A stretch of 64,000 nucleotides of DNA from Botryococcus braunii. Taxonomy: Eukaryota > Chlorophyta > Trebouxiophyceae. The DNA is taken from NCBI GenBank assembly GCA_002005505.1, contig KV908599.1, forward strand, positions 139,576-203,575. The letters are read 5' to 3'. Within the stretch, counting starts at the first letter, position 1. Each line of letters opens with the position of its first letter. This document shows positions 51,650 through 61,000 of this stretch, piece by piece. The notes under the pieces are model-generated. The model saw only the letters and a program-made list of their open reading frames with translations. It had not been told where the DNA came from and ran no database searches. A program made the translations under genes and the position numbers.

Positions 51650-52182
51650 CCTACGGTAAGAGAGCAGCCGAAGACGCACCAGAAGCCCAGCCAGTACCGT
51701 TAAAGAGGAGGCCAAACAATTGGGAAGGTGCTACAGTGGACCCAGTGAGTGTCCCTAACGATCGTCCCAATGAAGTGCGGCGGCCTACTCGTTTAACTGG
51801 ACCTACACAACCTACCCCACCTACTCCTGCGCCACTACCAGAAAGGCGGGCAACAGTGACTCGGAATCCCATCGATCTAGGAGCCTTGCCAGCTTTGCCT
51901 GACCGTATGGTGTACCGGCGTCCAACAACCACCACTGGTCCTACAGAACCAGTTCACCAAATCAAAAGCTTACCAATGAAGTTATCGGTACAAACGTACC
52001 TCAACCACGTAAGTGATGACGAGTTTGAAAGGGTTATAGCTGAACTCAAGGAATCAAGGGGCAAATCTTGCCGCACCCGCAACAGAAGTACCGCTGGAGC
52101 TCAGGAGGAAGTCGTGACCTTATCTAGCAGCACTAGCGAAGACGGACCTAAGTTGATTGCGCGTCAATTCATCGAGGCTAAA
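51650..52182 (+). pseudogene. Element L ORF2, continuation (interrupted by H and J)
   Basis: In phase with 9202-9679 when H is removed. Encodes a Pro/Arg/Thr-rich segment followed by SVQTYLNHVSDDEFERVIAEL, a possible helical motif, and a Ser/Thr-rich stretch; open up to the start of the J LTR at 52183. No enzyme motif is reached. It could be a gag C-terminus or the linker to a protease lying beyond J. Function unknown. Confidence 0.5.
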
Positions 52183-52874
52183 TGTTGTATTGGATGAGTT
52201 ATTTATGCCTTTCCCTCAGTGGAGTAATAGTGGCTATTCCGTCAGTGACAATAATAAATGACTAATATGGGCGAAACTACAAAGACTTAGCGGTTAGGAA
52301 CAATTTGAACGAAGATAAAGATAACGCAAGTTACAGACACGTTTAGTGCAGGAAGGTAGTGGTGCTAGCACGGAGAGGCAAGGCACTTGTTTGGGACTTC
52401 ACAAGCACTCCGGGTGTTTCCTTAAAGTTGCCCAATCAGTCCTTGATTGTTCATGTTCTAGACTCTACTCTTCGTCACACAGTAGAGCGAACTTTGACTC
52501 ACACCCTCCGTGCCGCCACTGCACAGGTAACGTGATGGTGAATAGATAGGGAGATTTGAGGCTTTGTTGACCTTAATATTTCATGTTATGTGTATGTGCT
52601 TGGCTATCTTATCATCGGACAATGAGATTGATCCTTTCTGAGTACGTACCAGTTAGGATAGTTTAAATTCCGTTGTTAAGAGAGAGCAAGTGAGCAATTG
52701 TAATAGACTTGTTTGGGACTTCACAAGCACTCCGGGTGTTTCCTTAAAGTTGCCCAATCAGTCCTTGATTGTTCATGTTCTAGACTCTACTCTTCGTCAC
52801 ACAGTAGAGCGAACTTTGACTCACACCCTCCGTGCCGCCACTGCACAGGAATACGCCAAGCCCATAACCTAACA
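52183..52874 (+). repeat. 5' LTR of element J
   Basis: Starts TGTTGTATTGG. Leader copy 1 52385-52526 and copy 2 52707-52848, both 142 nt and identical in sequence as read; copy 1 is followed by GTAACG (donor), copy 2 ends CACTGCACAG (acceptor) and is preceded by TTGTAATAG. The outer intron is 52527-52848. A 26-nt tail reaches CA at 52873-52874. The 3' LTR confirms similarity at least to 52863. Confidence 0.92.
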
Positions 52875-52889
52875 GGTTATGGGCCCACC
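52861..52889 (+). other. J primer-binding site in a perfect hairpin
   Basis: AGGTTATGGGCCCACC at 52874-52889 matches the half-tRNA-iMet site. The LTR end immediately before it reads CCCATAACCT (52861-52870), the exact inverted complement of the first ten bases, separated by AAC. The site can therefore fold on itself. Confidence 0.82.
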
Positions 52890-52942
52890 ACTCTCCCGTT
52901 GAGTGTGTGTGGCTGGCTCAAGAATCGGAGACGAGAAGCTGT

Positions 52943-53440
52943 ATGGCCAAGCGCCGCAGAGCAAAGCAGACTGCTCGCAAGACTACCAACGTCGACGTTC
53001 CTGCTCGGCTAAGAACCGGTCCACCTTCGTACAACGATAGAATCAGAAACGGAGGACAGCAAGGAGATCGGACTCCTGACGAACGGGCTGCCATTGTAAA
53101 AGACTACGTGTTTCATCTGTACGTTGGACGACCTCTCCCCCAGCCAGCGTGGTTTGGTTCAAGATTTTCCACGTATCCAGCGTATAAGTTCACTCCTTGG
53201 GAACAATCATTTGTAAATTTGGAACCAGGTTTCATCACCAAAGAGAAATTTCGGAGGTATTGCAGTGCAACGAAGTGGCTCAACAGAGAGCAAGAATTTG
53301 CTGAGCACACTGCATATTTGGCGGTTGAGTCTGCACTGGCAACTATTCCAGTGAAGGCCTTTCAGGATGTGCTGATTCCTAACATTCGTGACGAGTCTGA
53401 GTGGGAAACTGATTCAGACCTTGAAGGTGTTGTGGAGTAA
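52943..53440 (+). CDS. Leader ORF of copia element J, unknown function
   Basis: 165 residues from the first ATG of the frame (MAKRRRAKQTARKTTN) to TAA, between the primer-binding site and gag. The N-terminus is very basic (possible nucleic-acid binding or nuclear targeting); the middle is aromatic-rich (FHLYVGRPLPQPAWFGSRF, YPAYKFTPWEQSF); the C-terminus is acidic (DESEWETDSDLEG). No known domain recognised; standard copia elements have no such gene. The frame is intact in an element whose gag-pol is otherwise intact, which suggests selection. It could be captured from host or virus. Confidence 0.65.
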   Translation: MAKRRRAKQTARKTTNVDVPARLRTGPPSYNDRIRNGGQQGDRTPDERAAIVKDYVFHLYVGRPLPQPAWFGSRFSTYPAYKFTPWEQSFVNLEPGFITKEKFRRYCSATKWLNREQEFAEHTAYLAVESALATIPVKAFQDVLIPNIRDESEWETDSDLEGVVE

Positions 53441-53491
53441 GTGGTTTAAGTGTGCCTCTGACGCTAGAAACTGACATTCTGTGTGCACACT

Positions 53492-53668
53492 ATGACTTCT
53501 AAGAAGAAGAGTCAGTCATCTAGTGGAACCTCTGCATCTGTGAGAGAGACCACCACCTCAACACCTGTGAGAGAGCCTTGCACTCCCAGCACATCCAGGG
53601 GAGAAGGTGATGAGTTGCCAAAGGTGATTCCTACACTTGTGAAGGTACATATCAAGCTAAAAGAAAAG
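53492..53668 (+). CDS. Gag-pol of element J, first 59 codons (split by M)
   Basis: Starts MTSKKKSQSSSGTS, Ser/Thr-rich, 51 bases after the leader ORF stop. It runs to the AAAAG duplication at the left edge of M and continues in phase at 58079. Without M the two parts form one frame of 1799 codons. Confidence 0.85.
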
Positions 53669-53967
53669 TGTAACAGGAATAGTCGCGTGTTATAGGAAAA
53701 TGACCGGACCACGAGGATTTGGACCTCCATAAAGGTCCCTTCGTGAGTTATGTTCCTCCACGCCAAGAAGTGGCTACTTCACGCGCCAAGGGAGTGACCC
53801 CTTACTTGACAAGGCGCATTGGCGATGGAGACAGGGACACACTTAGAACAGGATAGAATAAGGCTTTGGCAGAGGAAGGACCGGGCCGGACTGGACGGGT
53901 ACTGAGGTGGAGCCCAAACAACTTGTAACCATTGTTTTCGCATCCTTTGGCCGTTTCTACTGTATCA
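53669..53967 (+). repeat. 5' LTR of element M
   Basis: TGTAACAGG...TGTATCA. A following TGGTATCGGC keeps 10 of the 12 bases of the usual site before the deletion junction. Confidence 0.95.
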
Positions 53968-56900
53968 CTGGTATCGGCTATCTCCATAGGGTTGCGGTGG
54001 CAACTACAGAGGGGGATAATCCTTGGGACGAAGACAGCGGAGCCACCGGCCTAGATTTAAACGAAAACTCCCGGCGTGTTATTGAGGGTATGACTGACAA
54101 GCCACAAGACTTGAAGCAATTGTTGTTAGAGTTTTTGGATGTTTTTCCAGAGAAATTGCCAGATTTACCTCCAGACAGGGGTATCTTGCACACTATACCT
54201 ATGACACCCGGCCATACGCCGCCCTGTCGCCCCACTTATAGGTTGGCTGAACCAGAAGTGGCGGAGTGTCGGAGGCAGGTTGAGGAATTACTAGCACAGG
54301 GTTTCATCAGGCCGAGTGCATCACCGTATGGTAGCCCCATATTGTTTGTGAGAAAGAAAGACGGAACATTCCGAATGGTTATAGATTACAGGGCAGTTAA
54401 TAACTTAACAAGGAAGGACAAATATCCGTTGCCACGGATAGACGATCTTCTGGACAAGCTGCAGGGTTCAAAGTTCTTTACCTCTTTTGATCTCTTGTCA
54501 GGTTACCATCAAGTGCGATTACATGAATCCGATGTTCCCAAAACCGCCTTTAGAACACCCTTAGGTTCATTTGAATTTTTGGTGCTTCCTTTTGGTCTCA
54601 CGAATGCTCCCTCCACGTTTCAGAGACTGATGAACAGTGTGTTTCATGATTTTATTCGAGAGGGTTTTGTTGTGGTTTACCTAGATGATTTGTTGGTATA
54701 CAGCAAGTCCAGGGAACAGCACTTAGAGCACTTAACTCGCATCCTTACTCGGCTGAGAGAGGAAAAACTTTATGCAAAATTATCCAAGTGTGAGTTTTTT
54801 GCTGACGAGTTGCGGTATTTGGGACATGTCGTGGGGCGCGACGGCATCAAAGTTGACCCTGCCAAAGTTCGGACTATTGTGGACTGGCCAACACCCACGG
54901 GGAGCACGCACGTACGACAATTCTTGGGACTAGCCAACTACTTCCGCAAGTTCGTCCCGGGTTACAGTACGCTCGCGGCCCCCTTAACCCGGCTCACTGG
55001 CAAAGTTCCTTGGACGTGGGGAGAAGCTGAAGAGCACGCGTTTCAAAGTTTAAAAGAAACTTTGTCCAATGCTCCTGTACTAGCACTCCCAGACAGTAGC
55101 AAGCCTTTCAAAGTGATCTCAGATGCCAGTGACTATGGGGTGGGTGCAGTACTATTGCAAGAAGGTAGACCTGTAGCATACTTCAGTAAAAAGCTTAGTA
55201 ATGCCGAACGCAATTATTCCACAACTGAGAAAGAGCTTGCAGGTGTGTTGTATGCCCTCAAGGAGTGGAGGTGTTACTTATTAGGGCAAACTTTCACAGT
55301 TGTTACGGACCATCGCGCGAATAGTTTTTTGCAAACCCAAACCCTACTCTCACCCAGACGGGCGCGCTGGGCGGAGTTTCTACAGTTATTCGACATCCAA
55401 TGGGAATATGCGCCGGGATCCACTAACCCTGCTGACCCATTGTCTAGGAGTCCTCACTTAGCCGGGGCCCACGTCCGAGCCCTAGCTCGGGCCCAGGCTG
55501 GGGTTCAGGCGTCGGTTCAGGCTAGGGCAGGGCCCCTGGGGGAGGACTCTCCCCCTGTCGGAGTAGGAGCGATGGGGGTTGGGGAGGCTGCAGACTCCAC
55601 CACCCTACCCACGCCGATGGACGGGTTGAGGGGATGGGGAAGGGTTTTAAGTGAGGCATATGAGATAGATGATTGGCTCCATCGTAAACAAAATCGCCGC
55701 AAGTTAAGCTTCCATAGTGGCTTGTGGAAGCGCGGTGCGCGCATTTACGTTCCCTCCCACCATATGAGTTCTGACGGTGTCGAACGTAACCTTCGTAGAG
55801 AAATCCTGGAAAATTTGCATGGACCACCTATAGTTGGTCATCCAGGCAGGGACAGGACCCTCGAATTAGTTCAACGTTCCTGGTGGTGGCCAGGGATGGC
55901 CTCAGATGTGGCTGACTTTGTGGCCCAATGTGACTCGTGTCAGCGTGTCAAAGCCCCAGCACACTTACCTGTAGGGTTACTACACCCTCTAGAAATACCT
56001 GACAGAAAGTGGCAATCAATGTCTATGGACCTAATCACTGGACTGCCAAGAACTAAGGAAGGATATGACGCTATCTGGGTTGCTGTTGATAGGTTGTCAA
56101 AGTATGCGCACTTCGCTCCGACGACCACTGACGCAAGTGCAGAAGTGATAGCTCAACTGTTACGGACCCGGGTTTTCACCTTGCATGGGTTTCCCACTCA
56201 CATTGTATCAGACAGAGATCCTAGGTGGGTGGGTCGCTTCTGTCAAGAGCTCTTTCGGTTGACCGGTTGTCGCTCTGCGCTATCTACAGCATTTCATCCG
56301 CAGACCGACGGTCAAACGGAACGAATTAATAGGATCTTGGAGGATTATTTGCGTCATTACGTCACTGGAAGACACAACGACTGGGATAAACATTTGTGTG
56401 AAGCTGAATTTTCTTACAACAACACTTTTCAGCAATCAATCAACACTACTCCCTTTAGATTGACCTTCGGTCAGGATCCCACGATTCCCTTCCAGGAAGT
56501 CTATGAAGGTGTGACATCTTCTGTACGTGAGTATGTACCAGCAGCAGCAGAGTTTGTACGAAGGATGAGATGGGATCTAGAAAGAGCGCGGACATGTCTC
56601 AAAGCTGCGCAGGACCGCATGAAGGCATATGCGGACGCGAGGAGAAAAGATGCTCCTATTTTAAAAATAGGCCAACCTGTCCTCCTTTCAACAAAGAATC
56701 TGAAATTCAAGCATACTCGGACAAGAAAACTCTTACCTCGGTTTATTGGGCCTTTTCCCATCGTCCAGGAGGTATCATCGGTAGCTTTCAAAATTAGGCT
56801 TCCAAAAACTCTGAGGGTTCATGATGTCTTCCATGTTTCTATGCTTAAGCCTTATAAGGAAGGTGGGACGGTACAACCTCCTCCTCTACCTGAGATTATT

Positions 56901-57185
56901 GATGGAGAAGAGGAGTATGAGGTCGAGGCTGTGCTAGCTCATAGGGAACGAAAGTTACGAGGTCGAAAAACTGCGCGAGAATATCTTGTAAAGTGGACCG
57001 GGTATCAGGATATTCATAATACTTGGGAGCCAGAGGATAACTTAGAACACGCCAGGGAGGCGTTACAGCGGTACTGGGATTTAACCACGGAGCACAGGCC
57101 GGAACAAAAAGAAAAGGTGGACAAGAAACGTAAAGGACGTGGTAAAAATGCTGAGAAGCAGCGGAAGCGCGCTAGGCGCGCTTAG
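53907..57185 (+). CDS. Pol of element M: RT, RNase H, integrase, chromodomain, no gag or protease
   Basis: 1092-codon frame that opens inside the 5' LTR; residues from about 25 correspond to F pol. [51 protein letters not shown]. RNase H: ISDASDYGVGAVLLQ (catalytic Asp kept, unlike F). Integrase: H2C2 finger ending CDSCQRVKA, MSMDLITGLP, IVSDRDPRW, HPQTDGQTERINRILEDYL. Chromodomain: EEEYEVEAVLAHRERK...YLVKWTGYQDIHNTWEP and a basic tail. No interruption anywhere. It lacks capsid and protease and would need a helper such as an intact F relative. The true start codon is unclear; the LTR-encoded ATG (MEPKQLVTI, at 53907) may serve. Confidence 0.93.
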   Translation: MEPKQLVTIVFASFGRFYCITGIGYLHRVAVATTEGDNPWDEDSGATGLDLNENSRRVIEGMTDKPQDLKQLLLEFLDVFPEKLPDLPPDRGILHTIPMTPGHTPPCRPTYRLAEPEVAECRRQVEELLAQGFIRPSASPYGSPILFVRKKDGTFRMVIDYRAVNNLTRKDKYPLPRIDDLLDKLQGSKFFTSFDLLSGYHQVRLHESDVPKTAFRTPLGSFEFLVLPFGLTNAPSTFQRLMNSVFHDFIREGFVVVYLDDLLVYSKSREQHLEHLTRILTRLREEKLYAKLSKCEFFADELRYLGHVVGRDGIKVDPAKVRTIVDWPTPTGSTHVRQFLGLANYFRKFVPGYSTLAAPLTRLTGKVPWTWGEAEEHAFQSLKETLSNAPVLALPDSSKPFKVISDASDYGVGAVLLQEGRPVAYFSKKLSNAERNYSTTEKELAGVLYALKEWRCYLLGQTFTVVTDHRANSFLQTQTLLSPRRARWAEFLQLFDIQWEYAPGSTNPADPLSRSPHLAGAHVRALARAQAGVQASVQARAGPLGEDSPPVGVGAMGVGEAADSTTLPTPMDGLRGWGRVLSEAYEIDDWLHRKQNRRKLSFHSGLWKRGARIYVPSHHMSSDGVERNLRREILENLHGPPIVGHPGRDRTLELVQRSWWWPGMASDVADFVAQCDSCQRVKAPAHLPVGLLHPLEIPDRKWQSMSMDLITGLPRTKEGYDAIWVAVDRLSKYAHFAPTTTDASAEVIAQLLRTRVFTLHGFPTHIVSDRDPRWVGRFCQELFRLTGCRSALSTAFHPQTDGQTERINRILEDYLRHYVTGRHNDWDKHLCEAEFSYNNTFQQSINTTPFRLTFGQDPTIPFQEVYEGVTSSVREYVPAAAEFVRRMRWDLERARTCLKAAQDRMKAYADARRKDAPILKIGQPVLLSTKNLKFKHTRTRKLLPRFIGPFPIVQEVSSVAFKIRLPKTLRVHDVFHVSMLKPYKEGGTVQPPPLPEIIDGEEEYEVEAVLAHRERKLRGRKTAREYLVKWTGYQDIHNTWEPEDNLEHAREALQRYWDLTTEHRPEQKEKVDKKRKGRGKNAEKQRKRARRA

Positions 57186-57774
57186 TGCTCTGGCAGGTCG
57201 GGTCGGCCCCTCGGTGCGTCCTTGGGCCACCTTGGAAGCTCTAAGCTTGGCCCTTAGAGTGTACCCTGGGGGTATCCCAGTACTAGAGCGCACTCGAATG
57301 AATAGGACGTAAGCGGGGTAGAATGTCTGCCTCGGGTGCGTGCGGTGATGACCGCTCACCCTGGACAGGACTCGTCGAGGTAGGGTGTCGTCTACCTCGG
57401 GTGCGTGCGGTGTTGACTGCTCACCCTTGTCAGGTTTCGGACGTCAATCATGTAATGTCGCGACATCCGTGCTAGCTCGCGCTGTAGCGTAACGCCCGAC
57501 GCAGATGGGTGGCCCCACTGCCGTTGGGTAGAATTCCTATTGGACAGGACGGGCGAATTTATGTATGGACAAGACAGATTTTACATTGTTATACGGACAG
57601 GGCTGGACAAGACAGGACAGGACAGGGGTCTGGCTTGGGCTGGGGACGCCAGACTAGTACCCGCGGACAGGACGTGACAGGACCGTACCTCTGCCAAGTG
57701 TGTTAGGTGCGTAGTGTAGTTGTTTAGAGTGAGTCTCCCTCTTGGCCGTGACGTCCAAGCTAAGGGGGGGAGGG
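57186..57774 (+). other. 3' untranslated region and polypurine tract of M
   Basis: No gene seen. A 30-base GC-rich stretch with CCTCGGGTGCGTGCGGTG is repeated at about 57332 and 57397. The G-rich tract at 57762-57774 abuts the LTR. Confidence 0.6.
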
Positions 57775-58073
57775 TGTAACAGGAATAGTCGCGTGTTATA
57801 GGAAAATGACCGGACCACGAGGATTTGGACCTCCATAAAGGTCCCTTCGTGAGTTATGTTCCTCCACGCCAAGAAGTGGCTACTTCACGCGCCAAGGGAG
57901 TGACCCCTTACTTGACAAGGCGCATTGGCGATGGAGACAGGGACACACTTAGAACAGGATAGAATAAGGCTTTGGCAGAGGAAGGACCGGGCCGGACTGG
58001 ACGGGTACTGAGGTGGAGCCCAAACAACTTGTAACCATTGTTTTCGCATCCTTTGGCCGTTTCTACTGTATCA
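57775..58073 (+). repeat. 3' LTR of element M
   Basis: 299 bp, appears identical to 53669-53967. Confidence 0.95.
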
Positions 58074-58078
58074 AAAAG

Positions 58079-61000
58079 GGACACAACATTATGATTTGGA
58101 AGAATGCGTACCTTGCAGCAAATGAGGCCAAGGGATCACTGCCTGCAGTACTTGAGGACATGCCTGGGACCACGCATGATGCTGCAGCACTGCTGTTGCT
58201 GTATGAATCTGTACCCGAAGAGTGGCACGGGGAATTATCTGATTTGTCCTCTGCATATGTTGCATATGAATATATCTGTAGGAAGTTCATTGGGGGTTAT
58301 AATCTCCAAGCCAACATGGACTGGCTGTTGGAGATGAGTCAGGGGATGAAGCACGACGAGACCATTTCCCAATATGTGAGTCGCATGCTGAATCTGAAGG
58401 CATGTCTTCAGAGGAATAATCATCCTCTTCTGGATAGCTTTGTAGCTACCCAAATTGTGCAGGGTCTACCTGAAAAAGCCAAGGAGACAGGCAGCTTGTC
58501 AACAGCAGCAGGGACCCCACTCAACAAGCTGGCAGACCTGCTGAGGACCACAGCCGTTGCTCTGGGATTTGATGAGACTGCCCCACGTCAGCCACGAGTT
58601 TTGGCTGTTCCTCAGGGCAGCAACAGAGTCAGCACCCCTGGAGCAGTCAGTGGAGCCAGTCCTTCGCCCTCAACCGGACAGTCTGATTCCAAGGGAGTTT
58701 GCAACTACTGCAATAGAAAGGGCCATTATTGGAGAGACTGCAGAAAGAGGCGCAGGGATGAGGAGACACAGAGGAACGTGGTGGCCGCTGTCCAACAGCT
58801 GCAAGGCATGTGGCCTCAGGGCCAGCCATCTATGGGTGGACCCCATCCCCCAGTAGCCCAACTGGCCCATCATGGTGCAGATGCCTTCCCTGCTTGGTTT
58901 CAGCCTCCTGCTCCACCTCCACCTCCTCCTGAAGGTATGCTGTACACAATATCTCACAATGTCCTGGACAGTACTATCAGTAAACCCCTGCAGCACTCCT
59001 GGCTGGTTGACAGTGGGGCCTCGGTCCACCTAGTAAATGACGTGGCATTGCTGCATAACCCTATCATCCATGCCAAACCAATTCCCCTGCACTTGGCCAC
59101 CTCTGATGCCACTGGGTGTATTATTGCATCTGGGTCAGTCTGCATTTTGAGCCCGCAACGCATTCCCCTCTGGATCCACCATGTGCAGTGTGTCCCTTCA
59201 GCTACCACCAACATCCTGTCAGTATCTGCTGCCCTTAGGGATGGTGCAATATTCCAAACAGACAATGTGGGTGCCTTTTCGTATGTCAGTGGACCAAACC
59301 ACTGGAGAGCTCAGGTCACTGCAGAGATGGGACTGTACTACATTCATAGTGTAGTTGCAGTGAGAGGAAACAGCACCTCAAAGCATGCAGCCAGTGCAAC
59401 CAAACAGCCAAAATCCAGTATCTTATCACACAGCTGTGCCAAACGTTACTTGTGGCATAGCAGAATGGGACACCCTGGAGAAACGTGGATGCAGCGTCTT
59501 GCTAAGGAGAACCTGGTGACTGGGATTGACACCTCTCTCTCTCCCTGCACTGATTGCCCGGTACACTGTGAAGCGTGTATTGAAGGAAAGACTGCCAGAC
59601 CCTCCTTCGGAATCAGTACCAGACCTGCCTTGGAACCCCTGGATCGAGTACACATAGACACTGTGGGTCCTATTACACCTGCAGCCATTACTGGTGAACG
59701 TTTCTGGGTTACTGTACTGGATGAAGCCTCACAGTGGAAAGCAGTTATTCCAGTAAAGTCCAAAGACACCATCAGTGCAGCTGTCAGGGACTTACTTGTT
59801 TACTGGCAGACACAACGAAAAACCACTGTGAAGTGTGTCAGATGTGACAGAGGAACTGAATTTCTTAATGCCCGGTTCAAGGAGTTCTGTGCCTCCCAGG
59901 GGACTAAGCTGGAGACCTCTGCCCCATACACCCCACAGCAGAATGGAGCAGCTGAACGAGCCAACCGAACCCTGAAGGAAAGAACCCGGACTATCCTGAG
60001 CTTTGCTGCTGCCAGTCCCACCCTCTGGAAAGAAGCCCTGGAGACAGCATGCACCCTGCTTAACATGGGCCCAAGCACAGGCAGGGACCTTACCCCCTTT
60101 GAATTATTCTGGGGATATAAGCCTGATGTCTCACTCCTGCGCACATGGGGTTGCCTTGCATATGTGCATATCCCAGATGTCCAGAGGCCAGTCTTTGCAC
60201 CAAAAACTGTGCCAGGAATGCTCACAGGTTATTCAGCCTCCTCCAAAGCCTATCGGATATACATGGGTGGGGGTATATGGCGAGAGAGCAGAGATGTCAT
60301 CTTTGTGGAGCATCTCAGAGGGGCCTCTCGTGTTGGTCTCAGTGTGACTCCTGCTCAGTCTGAGGAATTTCTGTCCCCTGTTCCCTCTGAACCCAGCACT
60401 ACCAAACAGCACCCAGAGCCAGTTAAGGTATCTTGTGGAGACGACAGTGAGGCAGAGATCCAGGACTCATCAGTCGAGACAGTACATTCACACATTTCCC
60501 AGGAAGACACAGACTCAGAATGTCCAGGACCCTCTGGGAAGGCTGAGCCCGAGCCTGACCCCCAGAGATCCACTGCTCCCGCGGAGATCCGAAGGACCAT
60601 CGAAGCAGCTCTGGACCTGGCCCGCGGCATTCATTCGGACTCGGGACTACAGCAACAAATGATGCGAGCTCAAGAGTCTCTCAGACCAACAAGCCTGGAG
60701 AACTCCAATTTGGCTGCTGATGGGCTAACAAGAGCCCAGAGGCATGAGCAACGAACACTTGCAAGAGAACTCCTGCTGTCACAGGAGGTGGGTGAGAGCA
60801 GAGACAGAGTGGGGCTAACAGAAAGTGACACACAGTCACAGGGACCAGGGGAAGTGGAGATAGATGAGTGCCTGTCTGAGAGCCCTGATTTTCATGTTAG
60901 TGATGAGAGGGGGGCAGCCACAGTCATGACTGCAAATGGTCCCAGGGAGCTGAGTTGCACGGGTGGGTCCTGTCCAGTGAATGAGTGTCATGTCAGTGGT

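Larger units (their letters stand above)
53669..58073 (+). mobile_element. Ty3 chromovirus M, gag and protease deleted
   Basis: 4405 bp; LTRs of 299 bp at 53669-53967 and 57775-58073 appear identical; duplication AAAAG at 53664-53668 and 58074-58078. Same family as F but 2.36 kb shorter: the sequence passes from primer-binding site (53969-53978) directly to the region just before reverse transcriptase. Pol is intact. Confidence 0.96.

Noticed and set aside
52855..52890. Possible tRNA-iMet gene (CCCATAACC...)
   Set aside because: Only the anticodon-arm sequence is present; no acceptor, D or T arms around it. It is a primer-binding site with an inverted copy.
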